From assembly GCF_013377535.1 (NCBI RefSeq), contig NZ_JABCJE010000011.1, positions 1 to 64,000 on the forward strand: 64,000 nucleotides of DNA, read 5' to 3'. The position numbers were made by a program, and so were the translations under genes. The DNA is from Donghicola mangrovi. GTDB lineage: Bacteria; Pseudomonadota; Alphaproteobacteria; Rhodobacterales; Rhodobacteraceae. Below the pieces are notes generated by a model. That model was given only the letters and a program-made list of their open reading frames with translations. It did not search any database and was not told where the DNA came from. This document shows, one piece after another, positions 30,238 to 39,282 of this stretch; positions within the stretch are counted from its first letter, which is position 1, and each line of letters opens with the position of its first letter.

Positions 30238-30266
30238 TTGCCCTTCGCCGCGGGCACATCTGTACT
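30238..30266 (+). promoter_or_regulatory. Candidate promoter for the riboswitch-ribH2 transcript
   Basis: TTGCCC at 30238 and TGTACT at 30261, separated by 17 bases, could be -35 and -10 elements placed just upstream of the FMN riboswitch. The -10 is weak, and readthrough from eryC is an alternative. Confidence 0.35.
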
Positions 30267-30269
30267 GTT

Positions 30270-30391
<122 letters not shown>

Positions 30392-30433
30392 GGTCAGTGG
30401 TGCCGCTACGTGCGGGGCCAGTGGCTTCTATCG

Positions 30434-30468
30434 CCTTGGGACCATTTGATAATACCAAGGATGGTTCC
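30434..30468 (+). promoter_or_regulatory. SD-sequestering hairpin, riboswitch expression platform
   Basis: CCTTGG (30434-30439) can pair with CCAAGG (30455-30460), which contains the SD of ribH2. An alternative stem, GGGACCAT (30438-30445) with ATGGTTCC (30461-30468), would loop out the same SD right before the start codon. Either would block initiation. Confidence 0.6.
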
Positions 30469-30906
30469 ATGACTGAAAAACTGAATATCGCCTTCATCAA
30501 AGCACGTTGGCACTCGGACATCGTCGATCAGGCGCTGGTCGGGTTCAAAGCTGATATGGATGCGTCGGGCGTCGCTTATGACGTGACCGCAATCGACGTG
30601 CCCGGTGCGTTTGAAATGCCCTTGCTGGCCAAAAAGCTGGGAGAAAGCGGCAAATACGACGCGATCGTCTGTGCGGCCTTGGTCGTTGATGGCGGCATCT
30701 ACCGCCACGATTTCGTTGCCCAAGCCGTTGTGTCGGGCCTGATGGACGCTCAGATGGCAACCGGCGTGCCGACCTACTCGGTCTCGCTGACCCCGCACCA
30801 CTTCCAGCCGTCGAAGGAGCACACCGGCTTCTACTTCGACCATTTCGTCAAGAAGGGCGCCGAGGCGGCGCAGGCGGTCCGGATGGTCGCGGAAATCCAG
30901 ATCTAA
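30469..30906 (+). CDS. ribH2: 6,7-dimethyl-8-ribityllumazine synthase, type II
   Basis: RibH condenses 5-amino-6-ribitylaminouracil with 3,4-dihydroxybutanone 4-phosphate in the penultimate step of riboflavin synthesis. The sequence has IAFIKARWHSDIV at the N-terminus, the VPGAFEMPLLAKKL segment and the active-site region DGGIYRHDFVAQAVV with its His. These features fit the RibH2 type known from Brucella and rhizobia. At 145 residues it is slightly shorter than RibH1. It is controlled by the FMN riboswitch and ends at its own terminator. Its place between eryC and eryD may tie flavin supply to the flavoprotein EryB; that is inference. Confidence 0.92.
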   Translation: MTEKLNIAFIKARWHSDIVDQALVGFKADMDASGVAYDVTAIDVPGAFEMPLLAKKLGESGKYDAIVCAALVVDGGIYRHDFVAQAVVSGLMDAQMATGVPTYSVSLTPHHFQPSKEHTGFYFDHFVKKGAEAAQAVRMVAEIQI

Positions 30907-30917
30907 AGACTTCGGCG

Positions 30918-30949
30918 GGGTGGCAAAGCGATTTGCCACCCTGTTTTCT
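30918..30949 (+). terminator. Terminator after ribH2
   Basis: GGGTGGCAAA pairs with TTTGCCACCC around GCGA and is followed by TGTTTTCT. It separates ribH2 from eryD. Confidence 0.88.
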
Positions 30950-31013
30950 GTCATGCCAGTGCTGTAAGATGGTTCGTGACCTGTAAAAAATAACAAAGCA
31001 TCCGGGGGACATC

Positions 31014-31961
31014 ATGGCCAGAGGCACCGCAAACGACGAAGCAGAGATGTCTATGGCGATCCGCGCCGCTTGGCTGCATTACGCGGGCGGGCACACGCAG
31101 GCCGCTGTCGCGAAAAAGCTTGGTATCCCGTCGGTCAAAGCCCATCGCCTGATTGCCCGCGCCGTGGCCGAAGGGGCGGTGAAGGTCACCGTCGAAGGAG
31201 ACATCGTAGAATGTGTCGACCTTGAGGTTCGGTTGGCCGAGAAGTTCGGGCTGGAGTTCTGCGAGGTGGCCCCCGACTTGGGCGAAGAGGGGCTGCCCCT
31301 GCGCGCGCTCGGGCTGGTCGGGGCCAGCTATCTGAAGCGCGAGTTGGAGCGGGGCGAGTATAACGTGATCGGTCTGGCCCACGGGCGGACCTTGGCGGCG
31401 GCGGTGCAGTTGTTGCCTCGGATGGATACGGGCGATCAGCGCTTTGTCTCCCTGCTGGGTGGCCTGACCCGCAACTTTGCCGCCAACCCCCACGAGGTGA
31501 TGCACAAACTGGCCGAGAAAACCGGCGCGCCGGCGTATATGATGCCGGTGCCGTTCTTTGCCAACACGGTCGAGGATCGCGAGGTCATGCTGACCCAGCG
31601 CGGTGTGTCCGAAGTGTTCGAGATGGCCAACAAGGCCGATCTGAAATTCGTAGGCATCGGCACCGTCGAGGCGGGCGCGCAGCTGGTCAATTCCGGCATG
31701 ATCGAGCCCCAAGAGATCACCCAGATCGCCGCCGCAGGCGGGCGGGGCGAGATGCTGGGGCATTTCTATAACGCCGAAGGCCAAGTGATGGAGACGGACC
31801 TGACCCAGCGCACTTTGGGCGCGCGGGTGAATGACGGGGATTGTGTGGTCGCCATCGCTGGCGGTCCGGGCAAGGTCGAGGCCATCGCCGCGATCCTGCA
31901 CAGCGGCCAGCTGAATGGCCTGATCACCGACGAGATGACAGCCCGCGCCTTGTTGGCGTAA
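31014..31961 (+). CDS. eryD: SorC/DeoR-type transcriptional regulator EryD
   Basis: EryD is the repressor of erythritol catabolism in Brucella and rhizobia. This 315-residue protein has an N-terminal winged helix-turn-helix (about 10-55: AAVAKKLGIPSVKAHRLIARAVAEG) and a C-terminal SorC sugar-phosphate-binding domain. The latter is related to sugar isomerases, with the effector-site pattern VIGLAHGRTLAAAV and FVSLLGGLTRN. It follows the ribH2 terminator and so has its own promoter in the 64-base gap or nearby. The likely operators lie in the divergent control region at 25471-26073. Confidence 0.88.
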   Translation: MARGTANDEAEMSMAIRAAWLHYAGGHTQAAVAKKLGIPSVKAHRLIARAVAEGAVKVTVEGDIVECVDLEVRLAEKFGLEFCEVAPDLGEEGLPLRALGLVGASYLKRELERGEYNVIGLAHGRTLAAAVQLLPRMDTGDQRFVSLLGGLTRNFAANPHEVMHKLAEKTGAPAYMMPVPFFANTVEDREVMLTQRGVSEVFEMANKADLKFVGIGTVEAGAQLVNSGMIEPQEITQIAAAGGRGEMLGHFYNAEGQVMETDLTQRTLGARVNDGDCVVAIAGGPGKVEAIAAILHSGQLNGLITDEMTARALLA

Positions 31962-31987
31962 CCGTCCCGACAGGATGACCAAAAGGA

Positions 31988-32009
31988 AAAGCGGCCCGAG
32001 GGCCGCTTT
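31988..32009. terminator. Bidirectional terminator between eryD and tal
   Basis: AAAGCGGCC pairs with GGCCGCTTT around a CGAG tetraloop, between the convergent stops of eryD and tal. Confidence 0.8.
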
Positions 32010-32036
32010 GCTGTTTTCTTGGATTGTCGCCCGAAA

Positions 32037-32690
32037 TTACAGGACCGACTGACCGGTTGCGGCCCAATCCTTGGCGAACTGCTCCAGACCTTTTTCGGTC
32101 AGAACGTGCTTGGCCAGACCCTTGATCACGGCAGGGGGGATGGTCGCAACGTCTGCGCCAACCAGAGCCGCATCTTTGACGTGGTTGGGGGTGCGGATCG
32201 ACGCGGCCAGGATTTCGGTCTCGAAGCCGTAGTTGTCGTAGATGTCACGGATTTCCGAGATCAGCTCCATGCCGTCGATGTTGATGTCATCGAGACGGCC
32301 GATGAAGGGGCTGATGTAGGTCGCGCCTGCTTTGGCAGCCAGCAGCGCCTGGTTTGCGCTGAAGCACAGGGTCACGTTGGTTTTGATGCCCTTCTGCGAG
32401 AAGTAGCGGCATGCCTTCAGACCATCGAGGGTCAGCGGCAGCTTGATCACGACGTTGTCGGCGATCTTGGCCAGGTGCTCGCCTTCGGCAACCATGCCGT
32501 CGTAGTCCATGGCTGCGACTTCGGCAGAGACGGGGCCCTCGACCAGAGCGCAGATTTCCGCGATCACTTCTTTGAAGTCACGGCCCGACTTGGCGATCAG
32601 GCTGGGGTTGGTGGTGACACCGTCCAGCAGACCGTAGTCGTTCAGTTCTTTAATGTCCTCGACAACAGCGGTATCGACGAAGAATTTCAT
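32037..32690 (-). CDS. tal: Transaldolase, small TalC-type
   Basis: Transaldolase moves a dihydroxyacetone unit between sugar phosphates, for instance onto erythrose 4-phosphate. The 217-residue TIM barrel starts MKFFVDTA and has the Schiff-base Lys in VVIKLPLT. The catalytic Glu in VSAEVA (Gln in fructose-6-phosphate aldolases) and Phe in [10 protein letters not shown] (Tyr in the aldolases) indicate true transaldolase. The ATG at 32690 was chosen because homologues start there; upstream sequence in frame is not family-like. It lies 14 bases after tkt in the same operon, directly next to the ery genes that yield erythrose 4-phosphate. Confidence 0.93.
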   Translation of the reverse strand: MKFFVDTAVVEDIKELNDYGLLDGVTTNPSLIAKSGRDFKEVIAEICALVEGPVSAEVAAMDYDGMVAEGEHLAKIADNVVIKLPLTLDGLKACRYFSQKGIKTNVTLCFSANQALLAAKAGATYISPFIGRLDDINIDGMELISEIRDIYDNYGFETEILAASIRTPNHVKDAALVGADVATIPPAVIKGLAKHVLTEKGLEQFAKDWAATGQSVL

Positions 32691-32704
32691 GGGCTTTCTC
32701 CTGA

Positions 32705-34720
32705 TTAGGCGGTCAGTGCGGTTGCACGGGCGACGATCGCCTCTTTGGTAATTCCGAATTGCTCGTACAGCTCCTCTGCCGGAGCCGACGCGCCGAAGCT
32801 GGTCATGCCGATCACATCGTCTTCGCTGGCCACATAGCGGGTCCAACCGAACTTGGCTGCGGCCTCGATGGCGATACGCGGAGCATTGCCCAGAGTCGCG
32901 GCCTTATAATCATCATCTTGGGCTTCGAACAACTCCCAGCTTGGCATCGACACAACTGCTACCGATTTTCCGGCCTCATGCAGGGCTTCGGCAGCCTCGA
33001 CGGCCAAGGCAACTTCGGTGCCGGTGGCGATCAGGGTGACATCGCGCCCCTCGCCAAATTGGCGGAGGACGTAGGCGCCTTTTTCGGACAGGTTCTCACC
33101 AGTTTCCTCGAGGCGCAGTTGCGGCACGCCCTGACGGGACAGGGCCAGCAGCGACGGGGTCTTGGCGCTGCGCATGGCGATGTCCCAGCATTCCAGCGTT
33201 TCCACCACGTCCGCAGGGCGGAAGGTGTAGAGGTTCGGCATAGCGCGCAGCGAGGCCAGATGTTCGACCGGCTGGTGGGTCGGGCCGTCTTCGCCAAGGC
33301 CGATCGAGTCGTGGGTCATTACGTAAACGGTCGGGATCTCCATCAGCGCGGACAGGCGGATCGCGTTGCGGACATAGTCCGAGAACACCATGAAGGTGCC
33401 GCCATAGGGGCGCAGGCCGCCGTGGACCAGCATACCGTTCATGGCCGCGCCCATCGCGAATTCACGCACGCCGTAGCCAACATAGCGGCCCGATTTCGCT
33501 GCAGTGAACTGGCTGTTGACCGCAGGCACACGGGTCAGGTTCGAGCCGGTCAGGTCCGCCGAGCCGCCGATCATTTCAGGCAGGACGGGGGTGATGGCCT
33601 CGAGCGCGATCTGGCTGGCCTTGCGGGTCGCGACCTTTTGCGGGTTCGCGAACAGGGCGGCGCGGGCCTTGGCGATGGCGGTCTTGTAGGCGTCGGGCAA
33701 CTGGCCGGTCAGGCGGCGGCTGAACTCGGTGCGGGTGGCGGTGTCTTTGCTGGCAAGGCGGGCTTCCCACGCCTGACGGGCATCCGCGCCACGAGAGCCA
33801 ATGGCGCGCCACTGGTCCAGCAGGGCCGCAGGGATTTCAAACGGTGCGTTGTCCCAGCCCAAGGCCGCTTTGGTCGCCGCCGCTTCGTCCGCGCCAAGGG
33901 GCGAGCCGTGCGAGCTGGCAGTGCCTGCCTTTTTCGGGGAGCCGAAGCCGATGACGGTCTTCATCGCGATCAGGCTGGGTTTCGCGGTTTCCGCTTTGGC
34001 TGCGGTGATCGCGGCATCCAGTTCTGCGGGGTTGTGGCCGTCGCAGGACTGGACGTGCCAGCCGCAAGCGGCCAGACGGGCAGGGATATCTTCGCTGAAG
34101 GACACCGAGGTCGGGCCGTCAATGGTGATCTCGTTGTCATCGTAGAGCACGATCAGCTTGCCGAGGCCAAGGTGACCGGCCAGCGAAATCGCCTCTTGGC
34201 CGATGCCCTCTTGCAGGCAGCCGTCACCAAGGAAAACGTAGGTGTGGTGATCGACAACATCGCTGCCGAATTCGTCGGCCAGACGGCGCTCTGCCATGGC
34301 CATGCCGACGGCGTTCGCAATGCCTTGGCCAAGGGGGCCGGTGGTGGTCTCGATCCCTTTGGCATGGCCGTATTCGGGGTGGCCTGCGGTGATCGCGCCC
34401 TTTTGGCGGAAGTTCTTGATCTGCTCCAGCGTCATGTCCGCATAGCCGCTCAGGTGCAGCAGCGAATAGAGCAGCATCGACGCGTGGCCGTTCGACAGCA
34501 CAACGCGGTCACGGTCGGGCCAATCGGGGTTGGTTGCATCGAATTTCAGGTGATTCTTGAACAGCACGGTCGCTGCATCGGCCATCCCCATGGGCGCGCC
34601 GGGGTGGCCGGAGTTCGCAGCCTCGACCGCGTCGATCGACAGGGCGCGAATGCAGTTGGCCAGAGCAAAGGTTTCGGGATCAATCGCAGCCTTTTCGGCC
34701 ACCAGAACGTCTTTGGGCAT
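32705..34720 (-). CDS. tkt: Transketolase
   Basis: This thiamine diphosphate enzyme transfers two-carbon units in the pentose phosphate pathway. It can use erythrose 4-phosphate as acceptor. The 671-residue protein has the cofactor motif [14 protein letters not shown] ending near DDNEITIDG, the [13 protein letters not shown] region and the conserved [15 protein letters not shown] with catalytic Glu in the following domain. The C-terminal domain (about 540-671) is complete. The start follows GGAGGA. It heads the tkt-tal operon, divergent from eryR-eryH-eryI, with shared repeats between them. Confidence 0.95.
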   Translation of the reverse strand: MPKDVLVAEKAAIDPETFALANCIRALSIDAVEAANSGHPGAPMGMADAATVLFKNHLKFDATNPDWPDRDRVVLSNGHASMLLYSLLHLSGYADMTLEQIKNFRQKGAITAGHPEYGHAKGIETTTGPLGQGIANAVGMAMAERRLADEFGSDVVDHHTYVFLGDGCLQEGIGQEAISLAGHLGLGKLIVLYDDNEITIDGPTSVSFSEDIPARLAACGWHVQSCDGHNPAELDAAITAAKAETAKPSLIAMKTVIGFGSPKKAGTASSHGSPLGADEAAATKAALGWDNAPFEIPAALLDQWRAIGSRGADARQAWEARLASKDTATRTEFSRRLTGQLPDAYKTAIAKARAALFANPQKVATRKASQIALEAITPVLPEMIGGSADLTGSNLTRVPAVNSQFTAAKSGRYVGYGVREFAMGAAMNGMLVHGGLRPYGGTFMVFSDYVRNAIRLSALMEIPTVYVMTHDSIGLGEDGPTHQPVEHLASLRAMPNLYTFRPADVVETLECWDIAMRSAKTPSLLALSRQGVPQLRLEETGENLSEKGAYVLRQFGEGRDVTLIATGTEVALAVEAAEALHEAGKSVAVVSMPSWELFEAQDDDYKAATLGNAPRIAIEAAAKFGWTRYVASEDDVIGMTSFGASAPAEELYEQFGITKEAIVARATALTA

Positions 34721-34765
34721 GGGAATCCTCCTTCGTTGTGGTGGGTGTTAGCGCCCAAAATGAAT

Positions 34766-34828
34766 CGTAACAACATAAAATCACAAAATCACAAAAAATG
34801 TGTTGATCATGTTATGTTTGATGTTACG
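34766..34828. promoter_or_regulatory. Repeats between tkt and eryR, candidate DeoR operators
   Basis: CGTAACA (34766-34772) and TGTTACG (34822-34828) form a widely spaced perfect inverted repeat. Between them, TCACAAAA occurs twice head to tail (34781-34796), and GTTATG resembles the outer arms. The stretch is markedly AT-rich and sits between tkt and eryR. DeoR-family proteins often bind short, widely spaced repeats and loop DNA, so EryR may act here on both operons. Confidence 0.45.
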
Positions 34829-34890
34829 ACTGCATCCGACGCTACACTGGGGTATTTGATCCCAAAGTGAAGCAGACGAAGGTTAGAGCG

Positions 34891-35652
34891 ATGAAACGCG
34901 ACGAGCGCCAACAAGCGATCATGGACCTGCTGGTCGAGCAGGGATCGGTGGATCTGGATGATCTGGCGACGCGCTTTGTTGTGTCGAAAATGACCATCCA
35001 CCGCGATCTGGACGAGCTGGAGCAAGCGGGCGTTCTGCGCAAAATCCGAGGCGGCGCCACGACCGAGGCAGGCACCCAGTTCGAATCCGATTTTCGGTTC
35101 CGCGAACGGCGCAGCGGCGCGTCCAAGGACCGGATGACGACCGAGGCGCTGAAGCTGGTCGAGCCGGGCATGACCGTCATGGTCAACGATGGATCGACCG
35201 CCGCCGTTCTGGGCCGCCGTCTGGTGGAAAAGCGGCCGCTGACCGTGATCACCAACAACGCGGCTGTGATTGACGCCCTGCGGGATGAGGCGGGCATCAC
35301 CCTGATCGCCCTTGGCGGGACCTATTCGGCCAAGTTCAACGCCTATTTCGGGGTGGTGACAGAGTGCGCGCTGGAACGGCTGCGGGCGGACATCGCCTTT
35401 ATCTCGGTCCCGGCTGTCTCGGGGATGCAGGCGTTTCACATGGATGACGAGGTCGTGCGGGCCAAGCGCGCCATGCAGGCCTCGGCCACCCAAAGCTGCC
35501 TTCTGGTGAACCACGCCCGCTTTGACCGCACGGCGCTGCACAAGCTGTGCGACCTGACCGACTATGCCGCGATTATCACCGATGACACCCCCTCTGACGC
35601 GGCGCGGGATGCGCTGACGGCGGGCGGGGTGACCCTGACCATTGCCAACTAA
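34891..35652 (+). CDS. eryR: DeoR-family regulator of the erythritol isomerase operon
   Basis: This is a typical DeoR repressor. The N-terminal helix-turn-helix (about 1-57: RDERQQAIMDLLVEQGSVDLDDLATRF, then SKMTIHRDLDELEQAG) precedes a sugar-phosphate-sensing domain with the signatures VNDGSTAAVLGRRL and ALGGTYSAKFNAYFG. It is upstream of the two sugar-phosphate isomerase genes, as DeoR genes are in Brucella and rhizobial erythritol loci. The effector is likely a tetrose or tetrulose phosphate. ATG 34891 was preferred over GTG 34867, which lacks an SD. Confidence 0.85.
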   Translation: MKRDERQQAIMDLLVEQGSVDLDDLATRFVVSKMTIHRDLDELEQAGVLRKIRGGATTEAGTQFESDFRFRERRSGASKDRMTTEALKLVEPGMTVMVNDGSTAAVLGRRLVEKRPLTVITNNAAVIDALRDEAGITLIALGGTYSAKFNAYFGVVTECALERLRADIAFISVPAVSGMQAFHMDDEVVRAKRAMQASATQSCLLVNHARFDRTALHKLCDLTDYAAIITDDTPSDAARDALTAGGVTLTIAN

Positions 35653-35663
35653 AGGACACTGAC

Positions 35664-36428
35664 ATGACCGCCCCATTCTGGATCGGCACAAGCTGGAAAA
35701 TGAACAAAACCCTCGCCGAGGCGATGGTCTTTGCCGAGGCTCTGGCCGCCGCAGATGGCGGGCGCGACGAACGCATCCAGCGCTTTGTGATCCCTTCGTT
35801 CACCAACGTCCGTCAGGTCAAAGACGTGCTGGCAGGAACCTCGGTGAAGGTGGGCGCGCAGAACATGCACTGGGCCGATCAGGGCGCGTGGACCGGCGAA
35901 GTGTCGCCCTTGATGCTGAGGGACTGTAACCTCGACATCGTCGAACTCGGCCATTCCGAGCGCCGCGAGCATTTCGGCGAGACCGACGAAACCGTTGGTT
36001 TGAAAACCGAAGCCGCCGTGCGTCACGGACTGATCCCGCTGATCTGCATTGGCGAAACCCTGCCCGAACGCGAAGCAGGCCGCGCCGCCGAAGTGCTGGA
36101 AACGCAGGTCCGCGGTGCCTTGGGCAAGCTGTCGGACGAGCAGAAACAGGCACCGATCCTGCTGGCCTATGAACCCGTCTGGGCCATCGGCGAGAACGGC
36201 ATCCCCGCGACCTCGGACTATGCCGATGACCGTCAGGCCGAAATCATTGCCGTTGCGCAGGACGTTCTGGGCCGCCGCATCCCCTGCCTTTATGGCGGGT
36301 CGGTAAACCCAGGAAATTGCGAAGAACTCATCACTTGCCCGCATATCGACGGGCTGTTTATCGGCCGCAGCGCGTGGAACGTCGAAGGGTACCTCGACAT
36401 TCTTGCGAAATGCGCGGCCAAGATTTGA
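35664..36428 (+). CDS. eryH: TpiA-like tetrulose phosphate isomerase EryH
   Basis: EryH is the triose-phosphate isomerase paralogue of erythritol catabolism, reported in Brucella to act on tetrulose 4-phosphate. Catalytic residues are kept: Asn/Lys in SWKMNKT, His in [11 protein letters not shown] and Glu in AYEPVWAIG. The phosphate-gripping loop 6, GTGKTA in glycolytic enzymes, instead reads [11 protein letters not shown], and the last phosphate site reads [16 protein letters not shown] rather than DGALVGGASL. These changes mark the Ery-type subgroup. It begins 11 bases after eryR and is followed by eryI. Confidence 0.9.
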   Translation: MTAPFWIGTSWKMNKTLAEAMVFAEALAAADGGRDERIQRFVIPSFTNVRQVKDVLAGTSVKVGAQNMHWADQGAWTGEVSPLMLRDCNLDIVELGHSERREHFGETDETVGLKTEAAVRHGLIPLICIGETLPEREAGRAAEVLETQVRGALGKLSDEQKQAPILLAYEPVWAIGENGIPATSDYADDRQAEIIAVAQDVLGRRIPCLYGGSVNPGNCEELITCPHIDGLFIGRSAWNVEGYLDILAKCAAKI

Positions 36429-36447
36429 TCCCAGAGGAGAGATCCAC

Positions 36448-36900
36448 ATGAAAGTTGCAGTAGCAGGCGATAGCGCGGGCGAAGGTCTGGCCAAAGTTCT
36501 GGCCGATTACCTTGGCGACAAATACGAAGTGTCCGAAGTTTCGCGCACCGACGAAGGCCCCGATGCCTTTTATGCGAACCTGTCGGACCGTGTGGCCAAC
36601 GGCGTTCTGGATGGCACCTATGACCGTGCGATCCTGTGCTGTGGCACCGGCATCGGTGTGTGTCTGTCGGCAAACAAAGTGCCCGGCATCCGCGCCGCGC
36701 AGACCCACGACACCTACTCGGCCGAGCGCGCAGCCCTGTCGAACAACGCGCAGATCATCACCATGGGTGCGCGTGTGATCGGTTCGGAACTGGCCAAGGC
36801 GATTGCCGATGCGTTCCTGTCCAACAGCTTTGATGAAAACGGCCGTTCGGCCAGCAACGTCAACGCGATCAACGATCTGGACGTGAAATACCGCAAGTAA
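36448..36900 (+). CDS. eryI: RpiB-like erythrose phosphate isomerase EryI
   Basis: EryI is an RpiB/LacAB-family sugar-phosphate isomerase which in Brucella converts D-erythrulose 4-phosphate to D-erythrose 4-phosphate. The start [15 protein letters not shown] and the catalytic [23 protein letters not shown] segment with active-site Cys are typical, as is [13 protein letters not shown] near the C-terminus. At 150 residues it is family length. The ATG follows GAGGAGAG; the frame continues upstream into the end of eryH without family similarity. A strong terminator follows. Confidence 0.9.
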   Translation: MKVAVAGDSAGEGLAKVLADYLGDKYEVSEVSRTDEGPDAFYANLSDRVANGVLDGTYDRAILCCGTGIGVCLSANKVPGIRAAQTHDTYSAERAALSNNAQIITMGARVIGSELAKAIADAFLSNSFDENGRSASNVNAINDLDVKYRK

Positions 36901-36921
36901 CTCCCAAGGCTTGCGATATCG

Positions 36922-36959
36922 AGGCGCGGCACCTTCCCAACAGGTGCCGCGCCTTTTTT
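36922..36959 (+). terminator. Terminator after eryI
   Basis: AGGCGCGGCACCT pairs perfectly with AGGTGCCGCGCCT around a seven-base loop, followed by seven T. It also lies just beyond the fbp stop on the other strand. Confidence 0.93.
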
Positions 36960-36960
36960 A

Positions 36961-37938
36961 TTACTTCTCGGCGTCCATGCAGCGCAGGTAGGCCTCGACC
37001 TCTTCTTTGGCGCCGAAGATCAGGGCCGAATGCTCGTGACCGTCGGTCGCGACTTTGTCGAGGATCGGCTGGTGGCCATCGGTGGCCAGACCGCCCGCGG
37101 CCTTCATCAGATAGGCCATCGGCATCGCCTCATAGACCAGACGCAGGCGGCCGTTTTCATAGCCCTCGCGGCGGTCACCGGGATAGAGGAACATGCCCCC
37201 CTGCAGCAGGATGCGGTGCAGGTCGCCCACGGCGGCTGCGGGCCAGCGCATGTTATAGTTCTTGCCGCGCGGGCCGTCCTTGCCTGCCAGAATCTCGTCG
37301 ATATAGGCGGTCATGCCTGCGCCCCAGTGGCGGGCGTTGGATGCGTTGTAGGCGATGACTTTGGTGTCGGGCGCGATGGTCACATTCTCGGCCGAGACGC
37401 GCAGCATGTCGCTGGCGCGGTCATAGACGGCGATGGTCACGCCTTCGTCCATGGCAAAGCCGAAGTCCAGCGAATGGCCGAACGACGCATAGCCCGCCGC
37501 GACGATGGTGTGACCGTCCTGAAGGAAGCCTTTGTCCGAGGCGGGAACCACGGTGAACAGCATGCCCAGGATCGCGCCAACGCCGATGCTGCCCGACCCG
37601 TCGATGGGGTCGATGGCGACGTCATAGGCGCCGTCTTCGTTCAGGGTCAGGACTTCTTCGGATTCCTCGGACAGCATCAGGCGCACGCCTGCGGCCTTCA
37701 GGACATCGACCATGTAGACATGGGTGCCCAGATCCAGCGCCTTTTGCTTGTCTCCGCTTTCGTTGACCCCCACGATGGCCGCCGGATCACCATAGAGAGC
37801 CCCTGCTGCCAGACGGTCCGCGATAGGCATCAGCGAATCCGCGATGGCCTGAATGATCTGCGCGGGCCCCGAGCGGCGCGCCAGATAATCGTTCAGCGGC
37901 TCTGCGGTACAGGCGGTGTGGTTGGTCAATTCCAGCAT
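36961..37938 (-). CDS. fbp: Fructose-1,6-bisphosphatase, class I
   Basis: This enzyme hydrolyses fructose 1,6-bisphosphate to fructose 6-phosphate for gluconeogenesis. Metal-binding motifs are recognisable: SEESEE (about 93-98), DPIDGSGSIGVG (usually DPLDGSSNI) and, near the end, GGMFLYPGDRREGYENGRLRLVYEAMPMAYLM in the family layout. At 325 residues it is normal. It has its own SD AGAAGGG and upstream region, convergent with eryI. Its placement next to tal, tkt and the ery isomerases suggests that carbon from erythritol is raised to hexose phosphate. Confidence 0.92.
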   Translation of the reverse strand: MLELTNHTACTAEPLNDYLARRSGPAQIIQAIADSLMPIADRLAAGALYGDPAAIVGVNESGDKQKALDLGTHVYMVDVLKAAGVRLMLSEESEEVLTLNEDGAYDVAIDPIDGSGSIGVGAILGMLFTVVPASDKGFLQDGHTIVAAGYASFGHSLDFGFAMDEGVTIAVYDRASDMLRVSAENVTIAPDTKVIAYNASNARHWGAGMTAYIDEILAGKDGPRGKNYNMRWPAAAVGDLHRILLQGGMFLYPGDRREGYENGRLRLVYEAMPMAYLMKAAGGLATDGHQPILDKVATDGHEHSALIFGAKEEVEAYLRCMDAEK

Positions 37939-38082
37939 AGTGAACCCTTCTAGAAATCCTCTGGGGGCTCAAAACACATGCGCCCCGAACATCGTCGCGA
38001 CACTAGCCATAGAACGGCATTGCAACAACTGTGCAATCGGCCCAAGGGGCGTTGAATTTCAGTTGGTTGCGCAAACATGCAG

Positions 38083-38111
38083 GGTCGGGGCCACATCGGG
38101 CGGCCCCGACC
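38083..38111 (-). terminator. Stable hairpin after the yghU-like gene
   Basis: GGTCGGGGCC pairs perfectly with GGCCCCGACC around nine bases, just beyond the stop at 38119. The following T content on the minus strand is poor, so termination may be Rho-aided. Confidence 0.55.
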
Positions 38112-38118
38112 GGCGGGA

Positions 38119-38958
38119 TTACAGACCCAAGGGCGCAAAGTCCGCGGCGCTGTGACGCTCGGGCAGGGCGCCTTCGGCGGTGCGGTTCACGATGCTGCCG
38201 CGCTTGACGGCGGGGCGGGCGGCCAGATCGGCGGCCCAGCGCAGGACGTTCTTGTATTCGGTGACGTTCAGGAACTCGGCCGAACCGGAGTAGAGACGGC
38301 CTTCGACCAGAGCGCCATACCACGGATAGATCGCCATATCGGCGATGGAATAGTCGTTGCCTGCCACGAACTTGCGATCAGCCAGATTGGTGTCCAGCAC
38401 GTGCAACTGACGCTTGGTTTCCATAGTGAAACGGTCAATGGCGTATTGGATCTTTTCGGGCGCGTAGGCGAAGAAGTGGCCGAACCCGCCGCCCACGTAG
38501 GGGCCTGCGCCCATCTGCCAGAACAGCCAGTTGAACACTTCTGCACGGGCACCGGCATCAGTGGGCAGGAATGCTCCGAATTTTTCGGCCAGATACGTCA
38601 GGATCGAGCCGCTTTCAAAAACACGCTGGCCGTTCGAGCGGTCCAGCAGGGCGGGGATCTTGGAGTTCGGGTTGATGTCGACAAAACCGCTGCCGAACTG
38701 GTCGCCGTCGCCAATCTTGATCAGCCAAGCGTCATAGTCCGCTGCGGTGTGACCGGCCTCGAGCAGTTCTTCGAGCAGGATGGTCACTTTCTGGCCGTTC
38801 GGCGTGCCCATCGAATAGAGTTGCAGGGCATGGTCGCCGACGGGCAACTCTTTGTCATGGGTGGCGCCCGAAACGGGGCGGTTGATGCTGGCGAACTGAC
38901 CGCCATTGCCCTGTTCCCAAGTCCAGACGGCGGGGGGCGTGTATGTCTCTTCGGTCAT
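38119..38958 (-). CDS. yghU: YghU-type glutathione S-transferase/disulfide reductase
   Basis: YghU-like (nu class) proteins bind two glutathiones and reduce disulfide bonds. The start MTEETYTPPAVWTWEQGNGG, the INRPVSGATHDKELPVG segment and the thioredoxin-fold motif SMGTPNGQKVTILLEELL closely follow E. coli YghU. The C-terminal helical domain has FNWLFWQMGAGPYVGGGFGHF and FVAGNDYSIADMAIYPW. At 279 residues it is family length. The ATG at 38958 has AGAGGA eight bases upstream. It appears to be a single-gene transcript, divergent from the uronate operon. Confidence 0.93.
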   Translation of the reverse strand: MTEETYTPPAVWTWEQGNGGQFASINRPVSGATHDKELPVGDHALQLYSMGTPNGQKVTILLEELLEAGHTAADYDAWLIKIGDGDQFGSGFVDINPNSKIPALLDRSNGQRVFESGSILTYLAEKFGAFLPTDAGARAEVFNWLFWQMGAGPYVGGGFGHFFAYAPEKIQYAIDRFTMETKRQLHVLDTNLADRKFVAGNDYSIADMAIYPWYGALVEGRLYSGSAEFLNVTEYKNVLRWAADLAARPAVKRGSIVNRTAEGALPERHSAADFAPLGL

Positions 38959-39198
38959 ATCAAATCCTCTGTGTTCGTACGCGTTTGGCCGCAACCTAAG
39001 GCGCGCCAGCGCAAATGTGCAGTCGGGAAGGCGCAGAATTCTGTGTGCTCGGGCGGAATCTTATGTGCGCGACCGCCGATCAATTTGGTGAAACCTGTCT
39101 GATGTATTTGGCGGGGTGATGTGATTCTGGGCCTGTTCGGGTGGCGGAAAATCACCGCCGCACCGCAGAAATCCCAATAAAACCTGCAATTTCAGCAT

Positions 39199-39241
39199 TT
39201 ATCATACGGGTTGACAGCTTGTCCGATAATTTGTCATACAA
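39199..39241 (+). promoter_or_regulatory. Promoter and GntR-type operators of the uronate operon
   Basis: TTGACA at 39211 lies 17 bases before TCATAC at 39234, forming a candidate sigma-70 promoter about 35 bases upstream of the TRAP-operon start region. TTGTCATACAA (39231-39241) overlaps the -10 and fits the TNGT-N3-ACNA plan of FCD-type GntR operators; TTATCATACGG (39199-39209) just upstream of the -35 is a related copy. The remaining upstream sequence (38959-39198) shows no gene; it must also hold the yghU promoter. Confidence 0.5.
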
Positions 39242-39282
39242 CTTGGCGTCAGGCGCGCTTCGGGCGCCATAGGGAGGACAAC

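Noticed and set aside
27587-30259. An 890-codon open frame on the minus strand opposite eryB and eryC
   Set aside because: It lies opposite two clear enzyme genes and lacks any protein family features.
34781-34796. Tandem TCACAAAA considered as the start of a CRISPR or tandem-repeat array
   Set aside because: There are only two short copies without spacers; no CRISPR array or cas gene is in the window.
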